Below, one piece after another: positions 10,488-20,689 of a stretch of DNA of 64,000 nt; the first letter of the stretch is position 1; each line of letters opens with the position of its first letter. A model generated the notes under the pieces. The model ran no database searches, was not told where the DNA came from, and was given only the letters and a program-made list of their open reading frames with translations. A program made the position numbers and the translations under genes. Source of the stretch: Desulfobacula sp. (GTDB taxonomy: Bacteria > Desulfobacterota > Desulfobacteria > Desulfobacterales > Desulfobacteraceae); assembly GCA_023701135.1 (NCBI GenBank), contig JAMPXP010000006.1:62001-126000 (forward strand), read 5' to 3'.

Positions 10488-11357
10488 ATGATTGAAAATA
10501 TCAAAGAAAAAGTCCTGGTTTACGGCCGGATGATCAAGTTTTCCCACACCCTGTTTGCCCTTCCCTTTGCCTTATCGGCTGCGGTATTGGCCTTTGAGAC
10601 CCATCCGTTTTCCTTTTGGGCCCTGTTCTGGATTCTAGGGGCCATGGTGGGGGCAAGATCGGCGGCCATGGGATTTAACCGGATTGTGGATGCCGGGATA
10701 GATAAAAAAAACCAAAGAACCGCATCCAGGGAAATCCCCAGCAATGCCCTGTCCAAAAAAGAAGCCTATGGGTTTGTCCTGGCATCTTCCCTGCTATTTA
10801 TCCTGAGTGCCGCCATGCTGTCCCGGCTATGCTTTATCCTGTCTTTCCCGGTTTTGTTTTTTTTGTTCTTTTATTCCTATACCAAGCGGTTCACCCGGTA
10901 TTGCCATCTCTTTCTCGGGTTTGCCATATCCCTTGCCCCCATCGGCGCCTGGGTGGCCATTACCGGAACCCTGTCCGCCGGGGTTGTCTTTTTAAGTCTC
11001 GGCCTTTTGACCTATATTGCCGGGTTTGATATCCTTTATGCCTGCCAGGACATTGATTTTGATAAGAAGGAAGGGCTCTTTTCCCTGCCGTCCGTCATGG
11101 GCCCGGAAAAAGCCATGAAAATTTCCGCTGTGTTGCATGGGGTTTCTTTCCTCTTTTTGTCAGCCATGTATCCCGGATTTGGCATGCACCCGGTTTTCCT
11201 CATATTCCTGGCCGTGATCGGTGTTCTTCTGGTCATCGAACACTACCTGGTCCGGCCCGACGATCTGACCCATATCCATACGGCATTTTTCCACATCAAT
11301 TCCCTTATCTCGGTTCTTCTTTTGGCCGGTGTTCTGACCCAGGGCCTTTTGAAATAA
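10488..11357 (+). CDS. UbiA-family prenyltransferase (4-hydroxybenzoate polyprenyltransferase/MqnP-like)
   Basis: A 289-residue integral membrane enzyme with about eight or nine hydrophobic helices. Both Asp-rich prenyl-diphosphate/Mg2+ sites are visible: NRIVDAGID near residue 62 and YACQDIDFDKK near residue 185. It should attach a polyprenyl chain to an aromatic ring in quinone synthesis. MqnP of the futalosine menaquinone route is the likeliest identity for an anaerobe, but no mqn gene is in the window. ATG 10488 places the first helix correctly; the frame is open upstream into amrS. The CCA gene overlaps its stop by one base. Confidence 0.88.
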   Translation: MIENIKEKVLVYGRMIKFSHTLFALPFALSAAVLAFETHPFSFWALFWILGAMVGARSAAMGFNRIVDAGIDKKNQRTASREIPSNALSKKEAYGFVLASSLLFILSAAMLSRLCFILSFPVLFFLFFYSYTKRFTRYCHLFLGFAISLAPIGAWVAITGTLSAGVVFLSLGLLTYIAGFDILYACQDIDFDKKEGLFSLPSVMGPEKAMKISAVLHGVSFLFLSAMYPGFGMHPVFLIFLAVIGVLLVIEHYLVRPDDLTHIHTAFFHINSLISVLLLAGVLTQGLLK

Positions 11358-12655
11358 TGACGGAGAAAACGGATTTCATCGTCAAAAGGCTTCAGGATAA
11401 TGGCTTCCAAACCTATTGGGTCGGGGGCGCGGTCCGGGACATGCTTTTGCATAGACCATCCGGTGATATCGATATCCTGACCCGGGCATCCATTCCTGAC
11501 ATCCAGGCGGTTTTTTCAGATCAAAAGGTCAGGGTAGTGGGCAAATCCTTTCCCCTGTGCATCATCAACGGCATCGAGGTGTCCTCGGGCCGGGCCGGGG
11601 CTGATGCGGCCGGCTTTCCTGAGTCGGACCTGGCCCGGCGGGATTTTACCTTCAATGCCATGGCCCTTGACCCTGTTTCAAAGAAGATCATTGATCCCTT
11701 TAACGGGCAAAAAGATATCAGGGACCGGATCATCCGGTTCACCCAGGATCCTTTGAAAAGAATAGCGGAAGACCCGGTCAGGATGGTCAGGGCCTGCCGG
11801 TTCCTGGCCCTCATGGAAGGATCTTTTTCCCTTCCCACCCTGGAGGCCCTGCAGGTTTCCAAAGACCTGCTCCGGGGGACGGCAAAGGAGAGGATCGGCC
11901 GTGAAATCCTGAAGGCCATGGCCCTGGAAAAGCCGTCCCTGTTTTTCAGGTCACTTCAAACCACCGGGCTTTTGTCTTATATTTTTCCAAGCCTGGACCG
12001 CTGCCTTGACCTTGACGGCGGCCCCCATCACCGGGAGACGGTGTTTGACCACTGCCTGCTGGTGGGGGATGCCTTGCCGGCAAGATTTCCCGTTCTAAGA
12101 CTGGCCGGGTTTCTCCACGATGCCGGGAAATTCGATGCAGCCGTCCTTGAGGACGGGGCCCTCAGTTTTATCGGCCATGAAAACCACACACAAGCGGTGC
12201 TGAAAGATTTGATGGACCTGAGGTTTTCGGTGCAGGACAGGGAATATATCATGGCCCTGATCAAAACCCATATGCGGCCCCTGACCGATGCTACCACCCC
12301 TAAGGCTGTCCGTCGCCTCCTGGCCCTGCTGGATGGCCACGGCCTTTCCCACCGGGATTTTATGCGGATGCGGATAGCGGATAAAAAAGGGAACCTGGCC
12401 AAAAGACCCTATACCCTTTCCGAGATCCGGATACGGCTGAAACGGCTCCTCGCTGAGATGGATGGATCCAAGGCCTTAAACGTCAACAGCCTTGATATTT
12501 CCGGTCATGAAATCGCCGGTCTCTTGAATATCCCTCCCTCGCCCGAAATCGGAAGAATCAAAGCCCTGCTCCTGGAACGGGTCCTGGATGACCCCCGCCT
12601 GAACCGGAACGAAGAACTGAAAAAATTATGCCTCTCCTTTCAAATAAAAAAATAA
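11357..12655 (+). CDS. CCA tRNA nucleotidyltransferase / poly(A) polymerase family protein
   Basis: A 432-residue class II nucleotidyltransferase. The head domain shows GGAVRDMLL and GDIDILT, giving the two catalytic carboxylates, followed by RRDFTFNAMA and the RNA-binding lid (RIAEDPVRMVRACRF). An HD domain follows (RLAGFLHDAGK, then GHENH), as in CCA enzymes with phosphohydrolase activity. It should add or repair the 3' CCA of tRNA, although an A-adding or CC-adding split enzyme cannot be excluded from sequence. The start overlaps the prenyltransferase stop by one base (TAATG), and its end overlaps the MFS gene by 28 bases. Confidence 0.92.
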   Translation: MTEKTDFIVKRLQDNGFQTYWVGGAVRDMLLHRPSGDIDILTRASIPDIQAVFSDQKVRVVGKSFPLCIINGIEVSSGRAGADAAGFPESDLARRDFTFNAMALDPVSKKIIDPFNGQKDIRDRIIRFTQDPLKRIAEDPVRMVRACRFLALMEGSFSLPTLEALQVSKDLLRGTAKERIGREILKAMALEKPSLFFRSLQTTGLLSYIFPSLDRCLDLDGGPHHRETVFDHCLLVGDALPARFPVLRLAGFLHDAGKFDAAVLEDGALSFIGHENHTQAVLKDLMDLRFSVQDREYIMALIKTHMRPLTDATTPKAVRRLLALLDGHGLSHRDFMRMRIADKKGNLAKRPYTLSEIRIRLKRLLAEMDGSKALNVNSLDISGHEIAGLLNIPPSPEIGRIKALLLERVLDDPRLNRNEELKKLCLSFQIKK

Positions 12656-13818
12656 TCCTGTTTTTCGGCTGTTTGACCATTTTTTTCCCCGGCTCCTTTG
12701 TGTTTGGATTTCCCGGCGTCATGGCCTCACAATGGCAAACCCTCTTTCAGGTCAATAAAGCCGAGATCGGCCGGCTCATGTTTTTCATTCTGGCCGGAAC
12801 CGGGTTCTCCATGTATCTGGCCGGAAAGCTTCAGGAAAAAATCCCGGCCCGTTTCATGATTTTTACCGGCTGCCTTGCCTGTTCAGGCGCCATGGTCTTT
12901 GTGGGGCGGGCATCTTCCATCATTGACGTGTATATCTGGGCCTTTTGGGAAGGCTTTTTTACCGCCTTTGTCTATATCCCCTGCCTGACCCTGTATCAGA
13001 AAATGTTCCCGGAAAACAAGGGGCTGGTCACCGGGATTCTGAACCTGACCTTTGGCGGTTCGGCCGCCGTCATGTCTCCTGTTTTCACATATTTTCTGGT
13101 TTCAAAAGGCTATGCCTTTACCTCTTATTTTTCAGCCCTCGTTTCTGTTTTGCTGGGGGCTTCGGTGGCTCTTCTGATCAAGCTTCCCGGAACAGGAGAC
13201 GCGCAAAACGGCCCGCCGGTTTCCACCCTGTCCCTGGTCCGGACCATCAGCCTTTCCCCTTTCCGGTTTTTATGGTGTACCTGGGCCCTGGCCGGGGCGG
13301 CCGGGGTTTCCCTGATTGTGCTGTCTTCTTCCTTTGGCGGGCAGTTGGGATATGACGTCACCCAATATGTCTATATATTGACGGCATTTAATATTTTGAA
13401 CGGGCTGGGCCGTCTGGTCTGCGGCAGGCTGGCGGACCGGTATCCCAAACAGAAGATCCTCATGACGGTCTACCTCATGGCGGCCGGGGCCTATTTTCTG
13501 ATGCCCCATTTCCAAAATCTTTATGCCATAAGCTTTTTTGCCTGTTTCATCGGTCTTGCCTTTGGCGCTATGTTTACGGTGTCGGCGCCCCTTGTGACGG
13601 AAGTCTTCGGGCTTGAAAATTTCGGAAAGGTTTTCGGTCTTGTGTTTACCGCCTATGGGTTTTGTGCGGGATTCCTGGGCCCCTGGGTCTCGGGGCTCAT
13701 CCTTGATGGGACCGGGTCTGATTTCAGGGTTGTCTTTACCCTGTTCGCCTGTTTTTATCTTGTTTCAGCCCTCTTGATTCTGCAGGTGAAAAAGCAGGAA
13801 AACGGCGATGTTCTATAA
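12628..13818 (+). CDS. MFS transporter (OFA/monocarboxylate-like)
   Basis: A 396-residue inner-membrane protein with about 12 hydrophobic helices and the loop motif GRLADRYPKQ between helices 8 and 9. The N-terminal segment with FPGVMASQW and the overall pattern resemble the oxalate-formate antiporter/monocarboxylate group of the major facilitator superfamily. The substrate cannot be predicted. It begins inside the end of the CCA-type gene and closes the plus-strand operon that began with cooC. It converges on the sensor-kinase gene, with 15 bases between the stops. Confidence 0.88.
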   Translation: MPLLSNKKIILFFGCLTIFFPGSFVFGFPGVMASQWQTLFQVNKAEIGRLMFFILAGTGFSMYLAGKLQEKIPARFMIFTGCLACSGAMVFVGRASSIIDVYIWAFWEGFFTAFVYIPCLTLYQKMFPENKGLVTGILNLTFGGSAAVMSPVFTYFLVSKGYAFTSYFSALVSVLLGASVALLIKLPGTGDAQNGPPVSTLSLVRTISLSPFRFLWCTWALAGAAGVSLIVLSSSFGGQLGYDVTQYVYILTAFNILNGLGRLVCGRLADRYPKQKILMTVYLMAAGAYFLMPHFQNLYAISFFACFIGLAFGAMFTVSAPLVTEVFGLENFGKVFGLVFTAYGFCAGFLGPWVSGLILDGTGSDFRVVFTLFACFYLVSALLILQVKKQENGDVL

Positions 13819-13833
13819 TCCCCGGCCGCCGGT

Positions 13834-16290
13834 TCAGGCGGGTTCGACGGGGATGCGGATGATAAAGGCAGCTCCCTTGCCCGGCTCCGATTCGACTTCA
13901 AGGCTGCCTTTATGATGGTTGGTAATGATGAAATAGGACACGGACAGGCCCAGGCCCGTTCCCACACCGATTTCCTTGGTTGTAAAAAAAGGCTCAAATA
14001 TCCGTTTCCGGATACCATCGGGAATGCCGGGGCCGGTGTCCTCTATGCGGATGACGGCCTGGGCGCCGACCCGGCTGAGGTTTACGGTAAATTCAGGGGG
14101 CCGGTCCGTTTCACTCATGGCCTGGGCCCCATTGGACAGAATATTTAAAAAGACCTGTTGAAGCTTACTGCCGTCGCACAGGACAGGGGGCATGTCCTTC
14201 TCATAAACCCGGGTGATTTTGATGGTCTTGAAATTGATTTTATTTTTAGGATCATGGCCGGCGGAGGCGAGGTCAATGGTCTTGTCCAGGAGTTCGGCAA
14301 GGTCGGCCCAGGAAAAAGCAGAAGAGCTCATTCTTGAAAAGGACAGCATATCGCTGACGATGCCGGCGGCCCTGCCGGCGGCCTGACGGATATTGTCAAG
14401 GATCAGGGGAAGGTCTCTTCTTGCGGCATAGGCCTTGATATCTGAAAACCGGATGCCGGTATCTGTGGCAGCGGTTTCATTGGCCGGAAGGTTGGTTAAG
14501 AGCCTGTTTTTCAGGACATCGGTATTCCCGATAATGCCGGACAGGGGATTGTTGATTTCATGGGCCATGCCTGCGGCCAGCCCTCCAACCGACATCATTT
14601 TTTCCGACTGGATGATCATTTCCTCGATCCTGATTTTTTCCGTGGTATCATCAATCCGGATGACGGCACCCTTGGCAGTATGGGTGACCAGGGGGTATAC
14701 CGTTATATCTTCATATCGCTTTTCCTTTTCAGGGGTTTCCATGACCCTTGTCTGGGTATAGGGAATGCTGTCCCTGAAGGTCTTTTCGATCATTTCGGTT
14801 TCTTCGGAGGTAAAAGGCAGCAGATCCGTCAGCAGTCGTCCTTCGGCGGCCCTGGCCGAAATCCCGGTGGTTTTTTCTATTTTTTTATTCCATTGGAGGA
14901 TTTTCATGTCCTGATCAATGGCGATGAGGGCCGAAGGCATGGAATCGGTGATGTTTTTCAACATGTTCTGGACGGTCACGGTTTCCTGCATGGCCTTTTT
15001 CAGCTTTTCTTCCTTTACCATCCGGTCTTCCACCATCTGGTTGGCAAGCTTTCCCAAGAGTTTGAACTCATTAAATATCAAAAGGCTCTCATTGATCTTG
15101 ATATCTGATACGGCGGCTTTCCGGAAAAAATCCGTAAACAGATTCATTCCCTGGTAGAGCCGGTTGGTGATGAAAAAGCCAAAGATGAGCGAAAGGATGG
15201 CCAAAAGGAAGGAAAACCAGAGGATGATCAGGATATTGCGTTTCAATTCGGCATTAAAGGCTGATTTTTCCATTTCAATGATTTTTTCAATATCATCCAG
15301 ATATACCCCTGTTCCCATGATCCATTCAAAATCCTTGAGAAAGACGGCATAGGTTAATTTGGTGGCGATCACACCGGTGGACGGTTTTTCAACAGGGTAT
15401 TCAACATAGGCCATGCCGTTTTTCACCCCGATATCAATTAATTCCCGATAGACCGCCCCGATCTCCGGAGTCGTTTCCCGGATTACATTTTTCCGGTGAA
15501 ACCGGTCCAGGGGGTGGCTCAGGCAAAACCCGTCCTTTTCAAGAATAAAGGTGTACCGGTCCTTATCGGCCGAGGGTTGTGATATCCGGTCAAGGATCTC
15601 ACCCTTGATGGTTTCTTCCATGTCTTCCACATAAAAACCGGCGCAGATGGCCCAGTCAAAGGGTTCGAAATTTTTCACACAAATGATTTTCAGGTGGTCG
15701 ATGCCCAAGGCGCCGGGTTTGCTCCACCGGTACGGGTAAAATCCCAGATCCTGTTTCCGGGCAAGGGCCAGGATATCCCGGACCACAAAATTCCCCTCCA
15801 TATCTTTCATGTCCAGCATATCATGGCCTTCCATTTCCGGGATATCGGCGTTTAAAACAGTGGCCCCCTTATGGTCGAAGATAAAAAAATAGCCTTTGCC
15901 GTTGTCCCATTTCATGGTTCTCAGGGTTTCGATGATTCTGGATTTGAGGACGTCTTCCGGCACGGTATTCTTATCCGTGCCGTAGATATGGGAGGCAAGG
16001 GCGTAGGCATCCTGGATCTTTTCCCGGACAAGGGCTTTCACCCTTTCTTCCGTGCTTGATTTTTTGTACTCGATAAAACTGATGGTATTGTTGATGTCAT
16101 CCTGCAACCTGGTTTTATAGAGGGCCGTATGCTGCTCCCGGATTTTGACAAGTTCGTCCTTTTGTTTATGATATTCTGAAAAGATCCAGAAAGAGCCGAT
16201 GGTGGGGGCAATAATCAGGATGGTGACCAACACGCTCAAAAATCCGGTGCCTGACAGGGAACGGGGATCTATGATATTTCTGAAATTCAT
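13834..16290 (-). CDS. Cache-PAS sensor histidine kinase
   Basis: An 818-residue membrane kinase. Helix 1 lies at about residues 14-36. A periplasmic tandem Cache region follows (repeated FDHKG/EKDG and [13 protein letters not shown]-like stretches). Helix 2 is near 350-373, then a linker, a PAS domain (about 445-555), and a HisKA domain with His577 ([10 protein letters not shown]). The HATPase domain ends the protein ([27 protein letters not shown]). The small-molecule ligand bound by Cache is unknown. No response regulator is adjacent, so its partner is elsewhere. It is divergent from the DUF89 gene. Confidence 0.93.
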   Translation of the reverse strand: MNFRNIIDPRSLSGTGFLSVLVTILIIAPTIGSFWIFSEYHKQKDELVKIREQHTALYKTRLQDDINNTISFIEYKKSSTEERVKALVREKIQDAYALASHIYGTDKNTVPEDVLKSRIIETLRTMKWDNGKGYFFIFDHKGATVLNADIPEMEGHDMLDMKDMEGNFVVRDILALARKQDLGFYPYRWSKPGALGIDHLKIICVKNFEPFDWAICAGFYVEDMEETIKGEILDRISQPSADKDRYTFILEKDGFCLSHPLDRFHRKNVIRETTPEIGAVYRELIDIGVKNGMAYVEYPVEKPSTGVIATKLTYAVFLKDFEWIMGTGVYLDDIEKIIEMEKSAFNAELKRNILIILWFSFLLAILSLIFGFFITNRLYQGMNLFTDFFRKAAVSDIKINESLLIFNEFKLLGKLANQMVEDRMVKEEKLKKAMQETVTVQNMLKNITDSMPSALIAIDQDMKILQWNKKIEKTTGISARAAEGRLLTDLLPFTSEETEMIEKTFRDSIPYTQTRVMETPEKEKRYEDITVYPLVTHTAKGAVIRIDDTTEKIRIEEMIIQSEKMMSVGGLAAGMAHEINNPLSGIIGNTDVLKNRLLTNLPANETAATDTGIRFSDIKAYAARRDLPLILDNIRQAAGRAAGIVSDMLSFSRMSSSAFSWADLAELLDKTIDLASAGHDPKNKINFKTIKITRVYEKDMPPVLCDGSKLQQVFLNILSNGAQAMSETDRPPEFTVNLSRVGAQAVIRIEDTGPGIPDGIRKRIFEPFFTTKEIGVGTGLGLSVSYFIITNHHKGSLEVESEPGKGAAFIIRIPVEPA

Positions 16291-16411
16291 TGCAATGAGG
16301 GCATCAGATATTTAATATGGCCTATTTGGCCTGACCGATTTAAAAACATAGAGCAAGATATATGTGTAAAATTTTTAATTGTCAATAAATCAAAAGGGTA
16401 TAAACATATTC

Positions 16412-17272
16412 ATGAAAATGCAGAACGACTGCCTGCCCTGTATTGCCAGGGGCAGCCTGGATGCGGCAAGGCTGGCCACAGATGACGAAGCGCTTCAGCG
16501 CGAGGTGGTGAAGGCAGTGCTCAAAGAACTCATCTCCTGTGATATGAACTATCCGCCGCCGCTCATGGCCTTGTATATCGGCCGGACCGTCAGGGAAATC
16601 ACCGGTGTAGCCGACCCCTATGCCCGGCTCAAGAAAAAATACAATGATTTTGCCTTGTCTCTTTTTCCGGCTCTTGAGAAAAAAGCCATGGCTTCGTCCT
16701 TTGATACGGCTCTTCGGTTTTGTATTGCAGGCAATATCATTGATTTCGGAACCCATGCCCGGGTGGGCCGGCAAAAGGTCCTGGATACCATTGACCAGGC
16801 CCTGGCCATGGACATCAACGGAGACGGAATTGCCTTTGAAAAAGCCTGTAAAAAAGCGGACAAGATTTTGTGGATAGCCGATAATGCCGGCGAAATCGTG
16901 TTTGACAGGCTCCTGCTGCAGAAGCTGGATTGCCGGAAAATCATTTATGCGGTCCGGGGAGGCCCTGCCCAGAATGACGCCACCCTGGAGGATGCGGAAT
17001 ACGCCGGTCTGACCGGCATGGTGGAGGTGACGGATACCGGGGCCGCCATTCCGGGTGTGATCCTTGACCATTGTTCGGAGGATTTTAAAGGGATCTACAC
17101 AGGGGCGGACCTGATCATTTCCAAGGGCCAGGGCAATTTTGAAACCCTGGATCTGTCTGACAGCCGGATCTTCTTTCTGTTCAAGGCCAAATGCCGGGTC
17201 GTGGCAGACCATGCCGGGTGCAGCCTGGATGATATGGTCATTAAAAATTTTAACAAAAGCCCTGTCGGATAA
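16412..17272 (+). CDS. DUF89/ARMT1-like protein (metal-dependent phosphatase family)
   Basis: A 286-residue cytoplasmic protein. It begins with the CLPC motif of bacterial DUF89 proteins, and has DNAGE (the family's metal-site motif) near residue 160, RGGPAQNDAT, and ISKGQGNFE near residue 245. Family members act as metal-dependent damage-control phosphatases on sugar or cofactor phosphates; the substrate here is unknown. ATG 16412 is preferred over an in-frame TTG at 16379 because the latter lies beyond any clear ribosome site. The gene stands alone between a divergent kinase and the serB promoter. Confidence 0.85.
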   Translation: MKMQNDCLPCIARGSLDAARLATDDEALQREVVKAVLKELISCDMNYPPPLMALYIGRTVREITGVADPYARLKKKYNDFALSLFPALEKKAMASSFDTALRFCIAGNIIDFGTHARVGRQKVLDTIDQALAMDINGDGIAFEKACKKADKILWIADNAGEIVFDRLLLQKLDCRKIIYAVRGGPAQNDATLEDAEYAGLTGMVEVTDTGAAIPGVILDHCSEDFKGIYTGADLIISKGQGNFETLDLSDSRIFFLFKAKCRVVADHAGCSLDDMVIKNFNKSPVG

Positions 17273-17298
17273 AAATTTTAAAAATGCGCTTAAATGAC

Positions 17299-17327
17299 TT
17301 GCAACCCGGGTCAAGCAAAGATATAAG
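17299..17327 (+). promoter_or_regulatory. Predicted sigma-70 promoter of serB
   Basis: TTGCAA at 17299-17304 and TATAAG at 17322-17327 are separated by exactly 17 bases. Transcription would begin near 17334, leaving a leader of about 125 bases before the serB ATG. The leader carries the hairpin annotated at 17345-17409. Position and spacing are read from the sequence; activity is inferred. Confidence 0.5.
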
Positions 17328-17344
17328 TACCTAAAATATAAGGG

Positions 17345-17409
17345 TAAAGGCAGAATTACAGCGGAGATGAAACTGCTCAAGAGTTCGGAAAACCGCTATT
17401 CTGCCTTTA
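17345..17409 (+). promoter_or_regulatory. Long hairpin in the serB leader
   Basis: A perfect 12-base inverted repeat (TAAAGGCAGAAT at 17345-17356, ATTCTGCCTTTA at 17398-17409) encloses a second 5-base pairing (AGCGG 17360-17364 with CCGCT 17393-17397). The result is a long structured element between promoter and serB. No T-run follows, so it is not an ordinary terminator. It matches no riboswitch class I recognise. A 26-codon reading frame starts inside it. Confidence 0.45.
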
Positions 17410-17447
17410 AGATTTTAATAAGAAATGAATTTAAGGGTGGAAATTAA
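17367..17447 (+). CDS. Possible 26-residue leader peptide upstream of serB
   Basis: The ATG at 17367 opens a 26-codon frame that begins inside the leader hairpin and stops at 17447, where the AAAGG ribosome site of serB begins. The peptide has a Ser-Ser pair at residues 6-7 and a third Ser at residue 12. It would suit a translational attenuation leader, but its own ribosome site (GCGGAG) directly abuts the ATG, which is too close to be efficient. It may be chance. Confidence 0.2.
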   Translation: MKLLKSSENRYSAFKILIRNEFKGGN

Positions 17448-17459
17448 AGGGTATCGGCA

Positions 17460-18707
17460 ATGAGTGAGGTTGTACTGATCAATATTACAGGCAGGGACAG
17501 GAAAGGGCTGGATGCAAAATTTACAGGGATATTGGCGGAATACGGGGTCACCATCCTGGATATCGGCCAGGCCGTCATCCATGAACATATTTCCTTCGGG
17601 ATATTGGCGGAAATTCCGGATCCCCTGGATTATTCCGCCATTTTCAAGGACATGCTGTTTGAAGGCCACAATATGGGGCTCCACATCGATATCACCCCCA
17701 TTGACAGCCAGGACTATGAAAAATGGGTCCACGACCACGGCAAGGAGAGGCGGGTGATCACCCTTCTGGGCAGAACCATCTCGGCCCGCCAGATCTCGGC
17801 CGTGGCCGCCATCATTGCCGAGAATCAACTGAATATCGACAGCATCAACCGGCTCACAGGCCGGATTTCCCTGAAACAGCCCCAGACCAATCCCAGGGCT
17901 TGCGTGGAAATGTCCGTCAGCGGAAAACCCCTGGACATCATCGGGATGCGGAAAAAATTCATGGAGATTTCACAGGAAACCGGGATAGACATCTCTTTTC
18001 ATGTGGATAATATTTACCGGAAAAACCGGAAGCTGGTGGTCTTTGACATGGACTCCACCCTGATCCAGGCCGAGGTCATTGTGGAACTGGCAAAACTTGT
18101 GGGGGCCGGTCAAGAGGTGGACAGGATCACCGAAGCGGCCATGCGGGGGGAAATGGATTTCAAGCAGAGCTTCAGAAAACGCGTGGCCCTGCTGAAAGGG
18201 ATCCGCCAGGAACAGCTCGCCAGAGTGTCAGAGGACCTGCCCCTCACCGACGGGGCCGATTTGGTTACCAAAACCCTCAAAGGCCTGGGGTATAAACTCG
18301 GTATCCTGTCCGGCGGTTTCACCTTTGTGGGGGAATACCTTAAAGAAAAGCTGGGCTTTGATTATATGTTTGCCAATGAGCTGGATATCAGGGACGGGGT
18401 GGTGACGGGCGAGGTCGTGGGGGAAATTGTGGACGGCCAGAAGAAGGCTGCCCTGCTGAGGCAACTGGCCCAGAGGGAGAATATAACCCTGGAACAGACC
18501 ATTGCCGTAGGGGACGGGGCCAACGACCTCCCCATGATCAGCATCGCAGGATTGGGGGTCGCCTTTAACGCCAAACCCCTGGTCCGTCAGAAAGCTTCCA
18601 ATGCTATCTCAAGCGTTGGTCTGGACGGCCTTCTTTATCTTTTGGGCCTCCATGAGCGGCAAATCAAAGACGAGGTCCGGCAGTCGGCGGAATATTCCTT
18701 TGGATAA
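17460..18707 (+). CDS. serB: Phosphoserine phosphatase with N-terminal ACT domains
   Basis: A 415-residue enzyme that should hydrolyse phosphoserine to serine, the last step of serine synthesis. Two ACT-like regulatory segments occupy about residues 1-85 and 95-175. The HAD phosphatase follows, with the nucleophile motif FDMDSTL near residue 195, LSGGF, and GDGANDLPM near 347. Double-ACT SerB proteins are common and can respond to amino acids. The AAAGG site precedes the ATG. The GlcF-like gene starts one base after the stop. Confidence 0.95.
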   Translation: MSEVVLINITGRDRKGLDAKFTGILAEYGVTILDIGQAVIHEHISFGILAEIPDPLDYSAIFKDMLFEGHNMGLHIDITPIDSQDYEKWVHDHGKERRVITLLGRTISARQISAVAAIIAENQLNIDSINRLTGRISLKQPQTNPRACVEMSVSGKPLDIIGMRKKFMEISQETGIDISFHVDNIYRKNRKLVVFDMDSTLIQAEVIVELAKLVGAGQEVDRITEAAMRGEMDFKQSFRKRVALLKGIRQEQLARVSEDLPLTDGADLVTKTLKGLGYKLGILSGGFTFVGEYLKEKLGFDYMFANELDIRDGVVTGEVVGEIVDGQKKAALLRQLAQRENITLEQTIAVGDGANDLPMISIAGLGVAFNAKPLVRQKASNAISSVGLDGLLYLLGLHERQIKDEVRQSAEYSFG

Positions 18708-18708
18708 G

Positions 18709-20001
18709 ATGCAAAAGCTGGCCCGGGATGTGAAACGCCTGGAAAAAGAAGTGGCCGCCTGCACCCGCTGCGGCATGTGCCAGGCCCATTGCCCCTTGTT
18801 TGAAAGGACAAGGAAGGAAGCCGATGTGTCCAGGGGAAAGCTGGTCCTGATTAACGGCTTGATTGACGGCCTGTTCAAGGACGCTCAAGGGGTCAGCGAG
18901 CGTCTGCAGCGGTGCCTTTTGTGCGGGTCCTGCGCCCACGGCTGCCCCAGCGGGGTGGATACGGTGGGCATTTTCATCCGGGCCCGGGCCATCATTGCCC
19001 AATACCTGGGGCTTCCCTTTACAAAAAAACTGCTGTTTCAAAAAATTTTATCCAGTCCTGAACGGTTCAACGGGTTCATGAACCTGGCCGCTGGTTTCCA
19101 GAAGATCTTTTTCCGGGAGGAGAACAATGCCCAGGGCACTTCTTGCGCCAGGATCGCCTCCCCTCTGCTGCGGCACCGCCACCTGGTTCCCTTGACGGAA
19201 ACCGCCTTTAACCGGAGCCTTCACCACCAGGATGTCCGGAAGGAAGGAAAGGGGGTAAAGGTGGCCTTTTTTGTGGGGTGCCTCATTGACAAGGCCTTTC
19301 CCGGTATCGGCCACAGCGTGGTGGATGTCCTGGACCATTTCCGGGCCGGGATTTTTATCCCTGCAGACCAGGGCTGCTGCGGGATACCGGCCCTGGCCGC
19401 AGGGGACCTCAAGACCTTTGAGACCCTTGTCCGCCACCATGTGGATCTTTTTTCCGCAGAAAAATGTGACTACCTGGTAACGGCCTGCGCCACCTGTTCT
19501 TCCACCATCATCAAATTATGGCCCGCCCTGATGAAGGACAAGGACAGGGAATTGTTCAAAAAGATCCAGGCCCTGGCCGAGAAAACCGTGGACATCAGTT
19601 GGCTCATGGACAAACGCTTTGACCTGTCCGCGGCGGTTCCCGATTCCGGAAAAAAGCATGAGGTCATCACCTATCATGATCCCTGCCATCTTAAAAAATC
19701 CCTGGGTGTTTTTGAAGAACCCCGCCGGGTCATCCTGGCCTCGGGCAATGACCTCCGGGAAATGAAAAACAGTGATGCCTGCTGCGGCATGGGGGGGAGT
19801 TTCAATCTCATGCACTATGATCTCTCAACGGGGATCGGTCAAATCAAAGCAGAGAACATTATCGCCACCGGGTGCACCATCGTGGCCACCTCCTGCCCGG
19901 CCTGCATGATGCAGATCTCGGACATGCTGGCCAAAACAGGACAGCCCGTCCGGGTGAAGCATCCGGTGGAAATCTATGCCGAGGCGCTGCCCAGGGAATA
20001 A
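18709..20001 (+). CDS. GlcF/LutA-like Fe-S oxidoreductase subunit with two CCG domains
   Basis: A 430-residue cytoplasmic protein. Two 4Fe-4S motifs lie near the N-terminus ([12 protein letters not shown] and [12 protein letters not shown]). Two cysteine-rich CCG domains follow ([12 protein letters not shown] and DPCHLKK with [10 protein letters not shown]), the layout of the glycolate/lactate oxidase iron-sulfur subunit. A flavoprotein partner (GlcD-like) would be expected but is not adjacent. The frame is open upstream to 18601 inside serB; ATG 18709, one base after the serB stop, gives the normal family N-terminus, though its ribosome site is weak. The end overlaps convergent queC by 28 bases. 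Confidence 0.88.
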   Translation: MQKLARDVKRLEKEVAACTRCGMCQAHCPLFERTRKEADVSRGKLVLINGLIDGLFKDAQGVSERLQRCLLCGSCAHGCPSGVDTVGIFIRARAIIAQYLGLPFTKKLLFQKILSSPERFNGFMNLAAGFQKIFFREENNAQGTSCARIASPLLRHRHLVPLTETAFNRSLHHQDVRKEGKGVKVAFFVGCLIDKAFPGIGHSVVDVLDHFRAGIFIPADQGCCGIPALAAGDLKTFETLVRHHVDLFSAEKCDYLVTACATCSSTIIKLWPALMKDKDRELFKKIQALAEKTVDISWLMDKRFDLSAAVPDSGKKHEVITYHDPCHLKKSLGVFEEPRRVILASGNDLREMKNSDACCGMGGSFNLMHYDLSTGIGQIKAENIIATGCTIVATSCPACMMQISDMLAKTGQPVRVKHPVEIYAEALPRE

Positions 20002-20684
20002 TAGGAGGTCGGGTCCGCCACCCCGGCCTCGGCAAATCCTTTTTTCCGGTGAAGGCAGGAATCGCAGAAACCGCAGGACCGGCCCTTTTCATCGGGATCA
20101 TAACAGGAAAGAGTCAGGCTGTAGTCCACTCCCAGCCCCAGTCCAATCTTGATGATCTCGGCCTTGGACAGATGGATCAGGGGGGTTTCGATCTTCAGGA
20201 GGGTTTCCTTGGTGACCCCTGTTTTGGTGGCCAGGTTGGCCATTTTCTCAAAGGCCGAGATAAATTCGGGCCGGCAGTCGGGGTAGCCGGAATAGTCCAC
20301 GGCAGTGACCCCGATATAAATGGCGGACGCCTTTAAAACTTCGGCCCAGGCCATGGCATAGGAAAGAAAGATCGTATTCCGGGCCGGGACATAGGTGACG
20401 GGGATCTCGTCCTGTTTCAGGTCTTTGACAAGGCCGTGTTTGGGCACCTGTATCTCATCGGTCAGGGCTGAACCGCCAAACTGCCTTAAATCAATATCAA
20501 TGATTTTATGGACCCTGGCGCCCAGGGCCTTGGCGATTTTTACGGCAGCCTCCAGCTCAACGGAGTGTCGCTGCCCGTATCTGAAGCTCAAACTGTAGAT
20601 GTCCCTGCCTTTTGATCTGGCAATGGCCATGGCCGTGGTGGAATCGATGCCCCCGCTGGAAAGAACAATGGCTTTATCCGGCAT
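19974..20684 (-). CDS. queC: 7-cyano-7-deazaguanine synthase
   Basis: A 236-residue ATP-dependent enzyme that converts 7-carboxy-7-deazaguanine to preQ0 in queuosine synthesis. The PP-loop motif [10 protein letters not shown] is at residues 8-17. The C-terminal zinc site has four cysteines ([17 protein letters not shown]). GAGGAG precedes the ATG. It is third in the queD-queE-queC operon, 5 bases after queE. The 3' end overlaps the convergent GlcF-like gene. Confidence 0.97.
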   Translation of the reverse strand: MPDKAIVLSSGGIDSTTAMAIARSKGRDIYSLSFRYGQRHSVELEAAVKIAKALGARVHKIIDIDLRQFGGSALTDEIQVPKHGLVKDLKQDEIPVTYVPARNTIFLSYAMAWAEVLKASAIYIGVTAVDYSGYPDCRPEFISAFEKMANLATKTGVTKETLLKIETPLIHLSKAEIIKIGLGLGVDYSLTLSCYDPDEKGRSCGFCDSCLHRKKGFAEAGVADPTSYYSLGSASA

Positions 20685-20689
20685 GGGTG

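Noticed and set aside
18601-18708. Extended start of the GlcF-like protein inside serB
   Set aside because: It would overlap serB by over 100 bases and add a sequence unlike the family N-terminus.
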